From the NCBI GenBank assembly GCA_016213105.1, contig JACRBN010000024.1, positions 62,001 through 126,000 of the forward strand: a DNA stretch of 64,000 nucleotides. The letters run 5' to 3'. Positions 44,239-53,011 of this stretch are shown one piece after another. A program made the translations under genes and the position numbers. This stretch comes from Chloroflexota bacterium (GTDB taxonomy: Bacteria > Chloroflexota > Anaerolineae > Anaerolineales > Villigracilaceae). The notes beneath the pieces are model-generated. The model was not told where the DNA came from, did not search any database, and saw only the letters and a list, made by a program, of their open reading frames with translations. Each line of letters opens with the position of its first letter. The first letter of the stretch is position 1.

Positions 44239-46707
44239 ATGCGTTACCTTTTATTTCGGTCGTTTTCGCTGATGATCATCCTGGGGCTTGTGCTTTCGGC
44301 CTGCGGACAAAAGCAGCAGGTTCTGCCTGCGCCTGTGGCGTCCAGTGATGAGCCGGTGCAGGTCACGGGGACGTTCACGATCACCAATGACTTTGTGTTT
44401 ACCTATTACGTGGAAAATGCCGTGGCCCTGCTGGACATGCACGGCTTCGTGCTGCGCGATGAGGAATGGGAACTGCCCGCCGACTCGCAGGTGCTCGGCC
44501 GCCTGGTCTATGACCCCGAGGCCAAAAGCGGCACCTTCGACCTGAGTCTGCCCGCCCTGCCGCGCGGCGAATTCAACGACGTGGACCAGGACGGGAACGA
44601 GGATGCGGGCGTGCAGATCTTTGCCGTCGGTTATTCCCCGAACCTGTATGGGGGGCCGTTCTCCGAGGGCGATGACCGTTCGCGCGGCTGGCCCTCGTAC
44701 CTGGCTTCGGTGCAGACCGACGCGGAGAACAACGACGAGGTCATCGGCGGCAAGCTGGTGGTCTGGTCGCCCGATGCGGAGCAGCAATTCCCAACGGGTT
44801 TCGGCAAGGACGGCCTGCTCTTCACAGAGGATGATCCCGTGGCGGACATTGGCGCGGGGTACAGCGTGGTCGACCTGGATCGAAGTCCGTTTTATTTCAT
44901 CCAAACCCCCGCCCCCGAGCTGACCCTGTACGAGCCTGCCGACGTGACGCTCAAGGATTTCTCGTCCCAATCCTACACGGAAGCCTTCGACAACATGTTT
45001 GAGATCGCGCGCAGGGAATACGCCTTCAACGGCGTGGAGGGCAAGCAGCCCGACTGGGACGCCTTGTATGCGGAGCTTCAGCCGCGCGTCGAACAGGCGG
45101 AAAAGGAGCAGGATCCCAACGCCTTTTACCTGGCCCTGCGCGACTTTACCTGGGCCTTCCAGGACGGTCACGTGGGCCTGGAAGGCGGCGAGTACGAAGC
45201 GGCCGATTTCAACGGTCTGGTCACGGGCGGATTTGGCTTTGCTGTGCGCGAGTTGGACGATGGCCGCGTGGTGGTGATCTTCGTGCTGGACAGCAGTCCC
45301 GCCACCGACGCGGGCATCCTGGTCGGGGCGCAGGTGACGGCCTTTGGCGGCAAGCCGATCTCCGAAGCGATCAGCAGCGCGACCTCCTATGCCCTGCAAT
45401 CCTCGGATTTAGCCGTGCGCTACCAGAAGACGCGTTATCTGCTGCGCGCCAGGCCTGGCACCCAGGTCGAGGTCACCTTCATCAATCCCGACGGCGCGGA
45501 ACAAACCGCCACGCTGACCGCCATCGAGGAGCTGGAATCGTTCAGCCGCACCTCGGTCTACTTCGGCGCGGAGACCGACCCGCTGCTGCCGGTCGAGTCG
45601 AAGCTGATCACGCAGGATAACGCCCAGATCGGCTACATCCGCATCCACAGCAACAACGACGACCTGAACCTGGTCATCCGCCTGTTCGAACGCGCGTTGC
45701 AGGAATTCGAGGCGCGCGAGGTGACCGGCCTGGTGATCGACATGCGCACCAACAACGGCGGCGCGCCGCTCGGGCTGGCGGGCTTCCTGACCGACCAGGA
45801 GATCCCGCTGGGACAGTTGGAATATTACAGCGAGTCCACGGGCCAGTTCGAGGCCGAGGGCGCGCGCCAGAAGATTTATCCCAATGAAAACCAATATCGC
45901 TTCGACAACCTGGTGCTGCTGGTGGGGCAGGCCTGTTACAGCGCCTGCGAGATCGAGGCCTACGGCTTCAGCCAGGTGCCTGGCATGGTGACGGTCGGCC
46001 AGTATCCGACGGGCGGCGTGGAGGCGGAGGTCGCGCGCGGCCAGTTTGCCCTGCCCGCGGGCTTCTCCCTGCAAATCCCCACGGGACGCTTCAGCCTGCC
46101 CGACGGGAGCATCTTCCTCGAAGGCCAGGGCGTGGTGCCGAACCTGCGCGTACCCGTGGATGCCACCACCGTCTACTCGACCGAGGATGTGGTGCTGCAG
46201 GCCGGCCTGGATGCCGTGCTGCAACCCCTGGGCAGCGGCCTGACGCCCTCGGGCGCCCCGCAAGTTGCCTCCGTTGACGAGGCCCTGTCGGCGCTGTCGG
46301 GCGGCGCCTCCTTCCTCGAAGGCCTGGCGCGCGAGACGCACGACGCCGCGGAATACAAGCAGCCCGGCCGCCTGGCTTTCACGGTCCCGCTCGACCCGTC
46401 CACGGCGGCGGTCTGGGCTTATGCCTGGTGCGCCAGCGATGCGGCCACGCTGGAACAGAATTTTGCGGACATCACGCTCCAATTCGTGCTGGATGGGGAG
46501 CAAATTCCGCTCGAACAATTCGCCGTCTATGACACGGACGCCAGCGGCAAAAGCTGCCGCCTGTACTACACCTCCCTGAGCGACTGGCCCGCAGGCGAAC
46601 ATCACCTCACCACCACCGCCACGTTCAAGTCCGTCATCAACGACGGCACAGCGGATTTCCCGGCAGGGGATTACATTCTCGAATATACGGTGTACGTCAA
46701 GCCGTAA
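44239..46707 (+). CDS. Large lipoprotein with PDZ and S41-type peptidase domains
   Basis: The 822-residue protein has a lipoprotein signal (MIILGLVLSACGQ, lipobox L-S-A-C). A beta-rich N-terminal part is followed by a tricorn/C-terminal-processing-like core: a helical DGHVGLEG segment, a PDZ region (SPATDAGILVGAQVTAFGG), and the S41 domain (GYIRIHSNNDDL, LVIDMRTNNGGAP, GQACYSACEIEAY with the putative catalytic Ser). A C-terminal domain (~640-822) of unknown type completes it. The CtpA catalytic Lys is not obvious, so a tricorn-like or inactive site is possible. GGAGG precedes ATG 44239. Confidence 0.82.
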   Translation: MRYLLFRSFSLMIILGLVLSACGQKQQVLPAPVASSDEPVQVTGTFTITNDFVFTYYVENAVALLDMHGFVLRDEEWELPADSQVLGRLVYDPEAKSGTFDLSLPALPRGEFNDVDQDGNEDAGVQIFAVGYSPNLYGGPFSEGDDRSRGWPSYLASVQTDAENNDEVIGGKLVVWSPDAEQQFPTGFGKDGLLFTEDDPVADIGAGYSVVDLDRSPFYFIQTPAPELTLYEPADVTLKDFSSQSYTEAFDNMFEIARREYAFNGVEGKQPDWDALYAELQPRVEQAEKEQDPNAFYLALRDFTWAFQDGHVGLEGGEYEAADFNGLVTGGFGFAVRELDDGRVVVIFVLDSSPATDAGILVGAQVTAFGGKPISEAISSATSYALQSSDLAVRYQKTRYLLRARPGTQVEVTFINPDGAEQTATLTAIEELESFSRTSVYFGAETDPLLPVESKLITQDNAQIGYIRIHSNNDDLNLVIRLFERALQEFEAREVTGLVIDMRTNNGGAPLGLAGFLTDQEIPLGQLEYYSESTGQFEAEGARQKIYPNENQYRFDNLVLLVGQACYSACEIEAYGFSQVPGMVTVGQYPTGGVEAEVARGQFALPAGFSLQIPTGRFSLPDGSIFLEGQGVVPNLRVPVDATTVYSTEDVVLQAGLDAVLQPLGSGLTPSGAPQVASVDEALSALSGGASFLEGLARETHDAAEYKQPGRLAFTVPLDPSTAAVWAYAWCASDAATLEQNFADITLQFVLDGEQIPLEQFAVYDTDASGKSCRLYYTSLSDWPAGEHHLTTTATFKSVINDGTADFPAGDYILEYTVYVKP

Positions 46708-46729
46708 AAGAAAGAAGAAAGAGGAAAGA

Positions 46730-46760
46730 AAGACGGGCTGCTCAGCGAGCAGCCCGTCTT
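46730..46760 (+). terminator. Hairpin after the S41 gene
   Basis: A perfect 14-bp stem (46730-46743 with 46747-46760) around AGC; only a weak T-rich stretch follows. Confidence 0.65.
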
Positions 46761-46775
46761 GGTCTTATGTTCCAT

Positions 46776-46847
46776 CCGAAAATCCTCGGAGTGCGGACTT
46801 CAGTCCGCAATCGCAGCGCAGACTAAAGTCTGCATTCCGATTTTCGG
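46776..46847. repeat. Three-way-junction palindromic element
   Basis: Outer arms CCGAAAATC (46776-46784) and GATTTTCGG (46839-46847) enclose two separate hairpins: TGCGGACT/AGTCCGCA (46792-46809) and GCAGACT/AGTCTGC (46818-46833). Confidence 0.65.
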
Positions 46848-46855
46848 AAATTCTC

Positions 46856-47539
46856 TCAATCCACAAAACGATACTTCAACAGCGTCCAGACCGCCTCGAA
46901 GGCATCCTTGAGCTTGATCTTCTTGCCCTCGGTATAATCGCGCGGATTGAAGGAGATCGGCACCTCGTAGATGCGGTAGCGGCGTTTGAGCACCTTGGCG
47001 GTGAACTCAGGCTCGAAGTCGAAGCGTTTGGCGTGGATCGGCATCCCATCGACCACTTTGCGGCGGAAGACCTTGTAGCCCGTCTCCATGTCGGTCAGGA
47101 TGGTATCGTACAGGATGTTGGTCATGAAGGTCAGCATATAGTTGGCGATCATGTGCCAGAACATGGCCACCCGCCGCGGTCCGCCCAGGAAACGAGAGCC
47201 GTACACCACATCGGCCAGGCCCTCATCCAGCGGCTTGAGCAGGGCGGGGTAGTCGCGCGGATCGTACTCCAGGTCGGCGTCCTGAATGAGCATGATCTCG
47301 CCCTGTGCGGCATTCATGCCGGTGCGCAGGGCGCCGCCCTTGCCCTGGTTCTTCTCGTGCAGGATGACGCGCACGCCATCCCTGCCATCCAGGCTGGGCA
47401 GGATGTCGCGTGTGCCGTCCACCGAGCCGTCGTCGACGAGGATGATCTCGTCAGCCAGCCCGGTCGCATGGACGCGCTTGACGATCTCCTCGATGCTGTT
47501 CTTTTCGTTGTACACGGGGATGATGACGGAAAGTTTCAT
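46856..47539 (-). CDS. Family 2 glycosyltransferase (dolichol-phosphate mannosyltransferase-like)
   Basis: The 227-residue protein begins KLSVIIPVYNEKNSIEEIV, then LVDDGSVDGTRDIL, GKGGALRTGM, LIQDADLEYDPRDYP and GSRFLGG, the GT2 DPM1-like pattern. It has no membrane helices, so it likely works with a separate anchor protein, transferring a sugar to polyprenyl phosphate. A TATAAT box (minus strand, 47554-47549) ends 9 bases before the ATG, and no ribosome-binding site is seen, so a leaderless mRNA is possible. Confidence 0.9.
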   Translation of the reverse strand: MKLSVIIPVYNEKNSIEEIVKRVHATGLADEIILVDDGSVDGTRDILPSLDGRDGVRVILHEKNQGKGGALRTGMNAAQGEIMLIQDADLEYDPRDYPALLKPLDEGLADVVYGSRFLGGPRRVAMFWHMIANYMLTFMTNILYDTILTDMETGYKVFRRKVVDGMPIHAKRFDFEPEFTAKVLKRRYRIYEVPISFNPRDYTEGKKIKLKDAFEAVWTLLKYRFVD

Positions 47540-47702
47540 AGTGGCGGGATTATATCATCCCGGACAGGAACGGGAAAAATCCCGACCAGCGCGGGCGCGC
47601 TGGAGGCCAGGCCGTTCCAGGCGATGTCTGGCTGCGCGGGGACATCAGGTCTGCCAATTCGCTGGAATTTGCAACACCATGACCTGCCAAAAAGAATCAG
47701 GC

Positions 47703-47735
47703 TTGACAAAAATGGGGGGGAGGGTAGTATACAAT
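47703..47735 (+). promoter_or_regulatory. Promoter of the propeller-protein gene
   Basis: TTGACA at 47703-47708 faces TAGTAT/TATACAAT between 47725 and 47735, spacing 16-19. The spacer is G-rich. Confidence 0.55.
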
Positions 47736-47784
47736 GGTTTGAAGTTCATAAATGATCGGGGGAAACCCCAAAGGGAGCAAAACC

Positions 47785-49137
47785 ATGAAAAAGACACGCA
47801 AATCAAACGGAACGTTGGAAACCCTGCTGGTGATCGGGCTGATTTTGATCATCCCGCTGTTCTTCGTGATCCGCACGGCCGCGGAGCAAAACGCCGCGCA
47901 GAACACGCCTGTACCCTCCCAGCCGATGGAAGTAAATACCCCCGCCCTGCCCACCGCCGCAAACACGGCAGAGGACAGCGCCATGAAGCCCCAGCAGCCG
48001 CCCGCCTGCACTTTCCCGCTGGCGCAAACAACGACAGAAGAGTCAACGTCACAAAAGTACACTTTTTTCAACCCTCAGGTGGTTTACACCCCTAACCCCA
48101 ATGATAGTGATGTAGAAATTGTGGACTGGCTGCCAGACAATCAACAGGTGTTGATTGTGCAAAATATCAAAGGTGTTCCCCAACAGAAAATTGAGTTGTT
48201 CGATTCAGAAACAGGGGAAAGGAAAGTTTACGCCACACGCGAACAGACCGAACAACCCCCATCTTGGAATCAAGAATCTGAAGCGGTAATATATCCAGTC
48301 AAACATATTATTGCATTCAAGAATAACATCCCGGAAACCACACGTCAAGTATGGGTGAGTCACGGAAATCCCGACGCAGCGCAAATGCTTGCAAATAACC
48401 TACCGCAGTTTGCCGTGGTGGTTAAGCCGGGCAACGGACAAATTGCCTATTTCTCCAACAAGCAAATATCCAAGAAAAATGAAGTAATGCAAAGTATGGC
48501 GTCTGCGCCTTTTGACTTGGAGCAGTGGAACTACCGCAATTTGAAAAGCGGCATATTCCCTTTAATGTACGACATGACCTGGCGTCCTGGCTCCTCACAG
48601 GTTTTTCTCTATACGTTTGCCGATGGAGACCCAGGCTATACATTTCTTCTGGATGTTGATAGCGGGGAGATTTGCGAATTAAATCTTGATGGTTGGGCAG
48701 TGACAGCCCGCTGGAGTCCGAATGGGCGTTATTTGGCAATTGATAGATCGCAATCTACCGACCGTCCAGTTAATCCGACCGTTCTAACTGTGCTTGATAC
48801 AGTCACAGGAAACATATATACACCCAAGGTCATTTCACAAGAATTGGATGGAGAACGCAATATAGTAGGTCTTGCTTGGGGCCCAGATAACCGCCATTTG
48901 ATCGTTCTTGGAGCATTGTTACCTAGTCGCTCATGTGTTTCGGATTGCTACCCCGATGTCAGGTTGTATTTGGTTGATTTCCTTTCAGGTCAAGTTGATG
49001 CTGTACTTCCTGACAGCAAATTCGTCATAAACGACATGGGTACAAATTTGGCCTGGTCACCAAATGGCTCAAAAATTGTCGCCCTATGCTGGCCAGGCTT
49101 ATTATGTAATGCTTCAGTTCAAATCAACGGGCAATAA
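47785..49137 (+). CDS. Signal-anchored beta-propeller (TolB/WD40-like) protein
   Basis: The ~450-residue protein has a signal-anchor (LLVIGLILIIPLFFVIRT) and a Thr/Pro spacer. Repeats each carry a W.P or W.PDG-like motif: VDWLPDNQQVLIV, MTWRPGSSQVFLY, ARWSPNGRYLAID, LAWGPDNRHLIVLG and LAWSPNGSKIVALC. These are PD40-type propeller blades. The repeats probably face outside the membrane and bind a ligand or scaffold. AAGGGAG lies before ATG 47785. Its codon use is more AT-rich than flanking genes. It overlaps the next gene by a TAATG. Confidence 0.7.
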   Translation: MKKTRKSNGTLETLLVIGLILIIPLFFVIRTAAEQNAAQNTPVPSQPMEVNTPALPTAANTAEDSAMKPQQPPACTFPLAQTTTEESTSQKYTFFNPQVVYTPNPNDSDVEIVDWLPDNQQVLIVQNIKGVPQQKIELFDSETGERKVYATREQTEQPPSWNQESEAVIYPVKHIIAFKNNIPETTRQVWVSHGNPDAAQMLANNLPQFAVVVKPGNGQIAYFSNKQISKKNEVMQSMASAPFDLEQWNYRNLKSGIFPLMYDMTWRPGSSQVFLYTFADGDPGYTFLLDVDSGEICELNLDGWAVTARWSPNGRYLAIDRSQSTDRPVNPTVLTVLDTVTGNIYTPKVISQELDGERNIVGLAWGPDNRHLIVLGALLPSRSCVSDCYPDVRLYLVDFLSGQVDAVLPDSKFVINDMGTNLAWSPNGSKIVALCWPGLLCNASVQINGQ

Positions 49138-49148
49138 TGGGGGATACC

Positions 49149-49781
49149 ATGCGCTATAAAAAAACACTTCTGGTTGCTTTCTTCCTTTCCCTGTTTGTTT
49201 TGCAACAGACGCAAGTCAGCGCTAGATTTTCGACCAACGAGAAGAATGAATTGCAGCCCAGCATAATTCATGCAAATGGAATACCCGCTCAATTGTATAT
49301 CACTGTGGCGCACTTAGATGACGACAATTATCCAAAATATGAAAACGGCACTATGGTGAAATGTGAATCGGGTGATACTTTAATCGAAATTTATCTCCAG
49401 AATACTTCCACCACCGCCTGGAACGCCGATGACATCGAAGTCGGTTATCACTGGGGTGATGGCTATTGGCAGCTTGCGACTCTTGATCAAAGTTTTCCCG
49501 CGATTCCAGCAGGGAATGAATTCCCAGGTTTACAACCGCAGCAAGCCCCGCTTGTCATTACCGTTATTCCGCCCTCTATCAGCGGAAGCGAAACGTACAC
49601 CCTGCATTTGGATTTGCGTCGGAAAGGCGGCGCATGGTTTTCATTGGGCGGTTGGCCCGACGCGCAGATCGCGGTCACGGTGACTGGTGGGGCTACCGCA
49701 ACGCCCACGGCCACGGCGATCCAGTCCACGCTGGTGCCGAATCTGGAGGACTTGCCCGCCTTCCCATTCCTTCCAAATTGA
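49149..49781 (+). CDS. Secreted protein of unknown function
   Basis: The 210-residue protein has a signal peptide (TLLVAFFLSLFVLQQTQVSA) and a beta-rich body with PKYENGTMVKCESGD and EVGYHWGDGYWQL. A Thr/Pro tail ends it. ATG 49149 follows GGGGGAT by 5 bases; the upstream ATG (49137) overlaps the previous stop. It is translationally coupled to the propeller gene and may be its partner. I do not recognise the family. Confidence 0.6.
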   Translation: MRYKKTLLVAFFLSLFVLQQTQVSARFSTNEKNELQPSIIHANGIPAQLYITVAHLDDDNYPKYENGTMVKCESGDTLIEIYLQNTSTTAWNADDIEVGYHWGDGYWQLATLDQSFPAIPAGNEFPGLQPQQAPLVITVIPPSISGSETYTLHLDLRRKGGAWFSLGGWPDAQIAVTVTGGATATPTATAIQSTLVPNLEDLPAFPFLPN

Positions 49782-49832
49782 CCGGGCCATAGGCCTTCTT
49801 TTGGAATGGCCTTGAATTTTTGGGCCAAATCA

Positions 49833-49861
49833 TTACAATTAATTTTGACTTTTCATATAAA
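49833..49861 (+). promoter_or_regulatory. Promoter of the Lrp/AsnC gene
   Basis: TTACAA at 49833-49838 and TATAAA at 49856-49861 are 17 bases apart. Confidence 0.55.
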
Positions 49862-49893
49862 CTCGAAACATAGTTGACTTCGAGGTGTGATTC

Positions 49894-50376
49894 ATGATAA
49901 AAAATTCACAGAACACCATGCTGGATGATGTCGATAAAGCCGCCCTGCGTGCCCTGCAAGACGATGGCCGTTTGACCAACGTCGACCTGGCGCGCCGCAT
50001 CAATCTCTCCACGCCGGCCACCCATGCGCGCGTGCGGCGGCTGGAGAAGGACGGCTACATCCGCAAGTACGCGGCCGTGGTGGACCGCGAGAAGGCCGGC
50101 TACGACCTGCTGTGCTTCATCCACATCAGCATGCAAATGCACCAGTTGGAACAGGTCGAGAATTTCCGCAGGCTGGTGCAGGACATGCCCGAAGTGCTCG
50201 AATGTCATCACATCACCGGCGAATACGATTACCTGCTCAAGGTGGTGCTGCGCAACCGCAAGGACCTGGAGCGTTTCGTGGTCGACCGCCTGACGCCCAT
50301 CCCGGGCGTGGCGCGCATCCACACCAGCCTGGTGTTCACGGAAGTAAAATCCACGACCGCGCTGCCCCTGGAGTAA
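49894..50376 (+). CDS. Lrp/AsnC-family transcriptional regulator
   Basis: The 160-residue protein has an N-terminal winged helix (LDDVDKAALRALQDDGRLTNVDLARRINLSTPATHARVRRLEKDGYI) and a C-terminal RAM ligand-binding domain (VLECHHITGEYDYLLKVVLR, IPGVARIHTSLVF). Lrp-type proteins sense amino acids and control their metabolism. The downstream glutamate dehydrogenase-CBS and panB genes fit such a role. GAGGTG lies before the ATG. The AhpD-like gene is 7 bases downstream. Confidence 0.93.
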   Translation: MIKNSQNTMLDDVDKAALRALQDDGRLTNVDLARRINLSTPATHARVRRLEKDGYIRKYAAVVDREKAGYDLLCFIHISMQMHQLEQVENFRRLVQDMPEVLECHHITGEYDYLLKVVLRNRKDLERFVVDRLTPIPGVARIHTSLVFTEVKSTTALPLE

Positions 50377-50383
50377 TGAGAAT

Positions 50384-50734
50384 ATGCCTACGAAACTCGA
50401 TGAATTCCGCGCCTACCGTCAACGCATGAACGACCGCATCCTGGAGATCGACCACCTCGGCATCAAGCGCTTCTTCAACCTGGATACCGCCGCCTACAAG
50501 GACGCCGCGCTGGACGGCAAGACCAAGGAACTGCTGGGGCTGGTCGCTTCGGCGGTGCTGCGCTGCAACGACTGCATCGACTATCACCTGATCCAGTGCG
50601 TGGACGCGGGCTGGACGGACGCCGAACTGTACGAGGCCCTGAACGTGGCGCTCATCGTCGGCGGCAGCATCGTCATCCCGCACATGCGGCACGCGGTCGA
50701 GACCATCGATACGCTGCGCGCAGAACAAGGATAA
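50384..50734 (+). CDS. Carboxymuconolactone decarboxylase/AhpD-like protein
   Basis: The 116-residue protein has the CMD fold with a CxxC-x-x-x-H redox motif, AVLRCNDCIDYH, near residue 60, and a helical AGWTDAELYEALNVALIVGG segment. AhpD-like proteins are small thiol hydroperoxidases or redox carriers. It follows the Lrp gene by 7 bases, so they are co-transcribed. A terminator hairpin follows. Confidence 0.85.
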   Translation: MPTKLDEFRAYRQRMNDRILEIDHLGIKRFFNLDTAAYKDAALDGKTKELLGLVASAVLRCNDCIDYHLIQCVDAGWTDAELYEALNVALIVGGSIVIPHMRHAVETIDTLRAEQG

Positions 50735-50739
50735 ATCTT

Positions 50740-50775
50740 AAGCAGGTCATGCTCAGGCGCGACCTGCTTTATTTT
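50740..50775 (+). terminator. Terminator between the AhpD-like gene and panB
   Basis: AAGCAGGTC (50740-50748) and GACCTGCTT (50761-50769) surround a 12-base loop and are followed by a T-rich run. Confidence 0.75.
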
Positions 50776-50794
50776 TCAACCAATGGAGGCACCA

Positions 50795-51649
50795 ATGACC
50801 GAACCGCGCAAGAAAATGACCCTGCCCAGCCTGTTCAAGAAGATGGCAGACAAACAGCCCATCACCTGGCTGACCTGTTACGACTACCCCACTGCGTACA
50901 TGCAGGACCAGGCAGGCGTGGACATGATCCTGGTGGGCGACAGCCTCGGCATGACCATGCTTGGCTACGACTCGACCCTGCCCGTCACGATGGAAGACAT
51001 GATCCGCCACTCGGCGGCGGTGCGGCGCGGCGCGCCCAACGTCTGGCTGGTGGGCGACATGCCCTACATGAGCTACCAGCCCAGCGTCGAGACGGCCATC
51101 CGCAATGCGGGCCGCTTCATGGCCGAAGCCGGCTGTGACTGCATCAAGCTGGAAGGCGGCGTGGCGATGGCCGACCGCATCAAGGGCATCGTGGATGCGG
51201 GCATACCCGCCATCGGCCACCTGGGACTCACGCCCCAATCCGCCTCGGCTCTGGGTGGGTTCCGTTTGCAGGGCAAATCCGCCGTCCTGGCCAAGAAGAT
51301 CGTGGACGATGCCAAGGCGCTCGAAGAGGCGGGCGCGTTCTGCATCCTGCTCGAACTGGTGCCCGACCGACTGTGCCAGCTCATCACCGAGCGCGCCAAC
51401 AACTGCATCATCATGTCGCTGGGGTCGGGCCCGCACGCCCACGGCCAGTTGTTGATCTACCACGACGCCTTCGCGCTGTATCCCAAGTTCAAGCCACGCA
51501 TGGCCAAGGTCTTCGCCGACGCGGGCGCGGTCATCCGCGAGGGACTGAACGCCTACGTCAAGGAAGTCACCGAGAAGACCTTCCCCGCCAGGGAAAACTG
51601 GTTCCCCATGCCAGACGAAGAGTACGATGAACTGTTGAAGATGCTGTAA
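50795..51649 (+). CDS. panB: 3-methyl-2-oxobutanoate hydroxymethyltransferase
   Basis: The 284-residue protein has TWLTCYDYPTAYMQDQAGVDMILVGDSLGMTMLGYD, where the D at GDSLG binds Mg. KLEGG and IPAIGHLGLTPQS continue the PanB barrel. It converts 2-ketoisovalerate to ketopantoate for pantothenate and CoA. Start 50795 is preferred because TGGAGG lies 5-6 bases upstream; 50783 is inside that site. No panC or panD is adjacent. Confidence 0.95.
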   Translation: MTEPRKKMTLPSLFKKMADKQPITWLTCYDYPTAYMQDQAGVDMILVGDSLGMTMLGYDSTLPVTMEDMIRHSAAVRRGAPNVWLVGDMPYMSYQPSVETAIRNAGRFMAEAGCDCIKLEGGVAMADRIKGIVDAGIPAIGHLGLTPQSASALGGFRLQGKSAVLAKKIVDDAKALEEAGAFCILLELVPDRLCQLITERANNCIIMSLGSGPHAHGQLLIYHDAFALYPKFKPRMAKVFADAGAVIREGLNAYVKEVTEKTFPARENWFPMPDEEYDELLKML

Positions 51650-51687
51650 GACGGATTGCCAATCCGCCCCACAAAAGGAACCCAAAT

Positions 51688-52950
51688 ATGACTGACCTCC
51701 AATCCCTGCTCAAGATCGACTCCAACCGCCTGGACGCCATCAACGCGGTGCTGCTGGATCCCAACTCGCGTGTGATGAAGGCTTTTCTCGATGTGGTCGC
51801 CAAATACGGCACGCCCGAGGAGATCAACCGCAAGCACCGCGAGTCGCGCAAGATGGAAAACCTCTTCAAACAGGTCGAGGCCCGGGCGCCCGAATACCTC
51901 AAAGACCTCCACTGGCTGATCGAACAACGCGACAGGGGCGCCTTCCTCCCGGTCGCGGACTACAGGCACAAGGTGCTGGGCGAAGCGGCGAAGACGATCC
52001 ACTTCAAGGATGAGTACGCCGTCACCCTCGAAGTCTCGGCCCTGCAATACTTCCCGTGGGTGCGCGTCATGGCCGAACAGGCCATCGCCAACCAGACACT
52101 GGTGCCCGGGCGCTTCATTGCCGTGCGCAAGATGAAGGAATCCGAAACCGATGGCGACCTGCCCGCCATCGTGGCCGCGCTGGACATCATCGGCGCATCC
52201 TTCGTCGAGACGCTCGACACCAAGGGCACGGACGGCTCCAATCCGCACCTGGGCGGGCCTGCCACCATCACGGGCTACTTTGGCGGCATCGGCCAGCCCA
52301 ATGACCATGCCCTGATGTGGCTGGACGAGTTCCTGTATTACTACACCAATTTCGGCGTCCAGCACGTGCTCAACTTCAATGCGGGCACGATCCTGCTCGG
52401 CTTCATGCTCTACAAACTGGGCGTGGACATCCAGTTCAAGATCTCGGTCTTCTTCGGCTCGGACAATCCCTATCACGCGCTGTGGATCATGAGCATGGCC
52501 AAGCTGTTCAGCCGCGACGACGGCACCAGTCCGCTGATCGGCTTCAACTGGTCGAACTCGATCAACAACGAGACGATGGAGTTGACCGCCGACTTCCGCA
52601 AGGCGCTGGGCTTCGAACAGGTGGTGCGCTTCGAACATCACATCACCGAGACCTACAAGAGCATCGTGCTCCAGCCGTACAACCGCCGCGACGAACTGGT
52701 GCAGATCGCCGACCACGTGGCGAACATCGCCGCCAAACACGAGGGCGGCGACCCCGAGTTGGAGCAGACCCTGGCCCATCCGTCCGACATCCTGGATTAC
52801 TTCCGCGCCAAGGATGAGGTCATCGCCAGCGGCGACTGGGACAACCTGCAGCGCAACTTCATCGAGAAGGTCAACGCCTGCAACCGCTCCGCCTGGGACC
52901 TGACGAAGGCCGGGCTGAGCTTCGTGGCGGCCAGGAATTTGCACAAATAA
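51688..52950 (+). CDS. Conserved-looking protein of unknown function (420 residues)
   Basis: I do not recognise the family. It is soluble with no signal or membrane segment. It has a helical N-terminal ~110 residues, then a region with YFPWVRVMAEQAIANQTLVPGRFIAV-type core strands split by KMKESETDGDLPAIVAA. A central motif is GTDGSNPHLGGPATITGYFGG and FGVQHVLNFNAGTILLGFMLY. AAAGGA lies before ATG 51688. It is between panB and the glutamate dehydrogenase-CBS gene on the same strand, suggesting a linked metabolic role. Confidence 0.6.
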   Translation: MTDLQSLLKIDSNRLDAINAVLLDPNSRVMKAFLDVVAKYGTPEEINRKHRESRKMENLFKQVEARAPEYLKDLHWLIEQRDRGAFLPVADYRHKVLGEAAKTIHFKDEYAVTLEVSALQYFPWVRVMAEQAIANQTLVPGRFIAVRKMKESETDGDLPAIVAALDIIGASFVETLDTKGTDGSNPHLGGPATITGYFGGIGQPNDHALMWLDEFLYYYTNFGVQHVLNFNAGTILLGFMLYKLGVDIQFKISVFFGSDNPYHALWIMSMAKLFSRDDGTSPLIGFNWSNSINNETMELTADFRKALGFEQVVRFEHHITETYKSIVLQPYNRRDELVQIADHVANIAAKHEGGDPELEQTLAHPSDILDYFRAKDEVIASGDWDNLQRNFIEKVNACNRSAWDLTKAGLSFVAARNLHK

Positions 52951-52997
52951 ATGGTAATTGGTGCATGGTAATTACCTGTTACCAATTACCATGCACC
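52951..52997. repeat. GGTAATTGGT palindrome before the GDH gene
   Basis: ATGGTAATTGGT (52951-52962) pairs with ACCAATTACCAT (52981-52992), and GGTGCATGGTAATT pairs with the overlapping AATTACCATGCACC (52984-52997). Two alternative stems compete. Confidence 0.65.
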
Positions 52998-53011
52998 CCA
53001 ATGGAGTGTGA

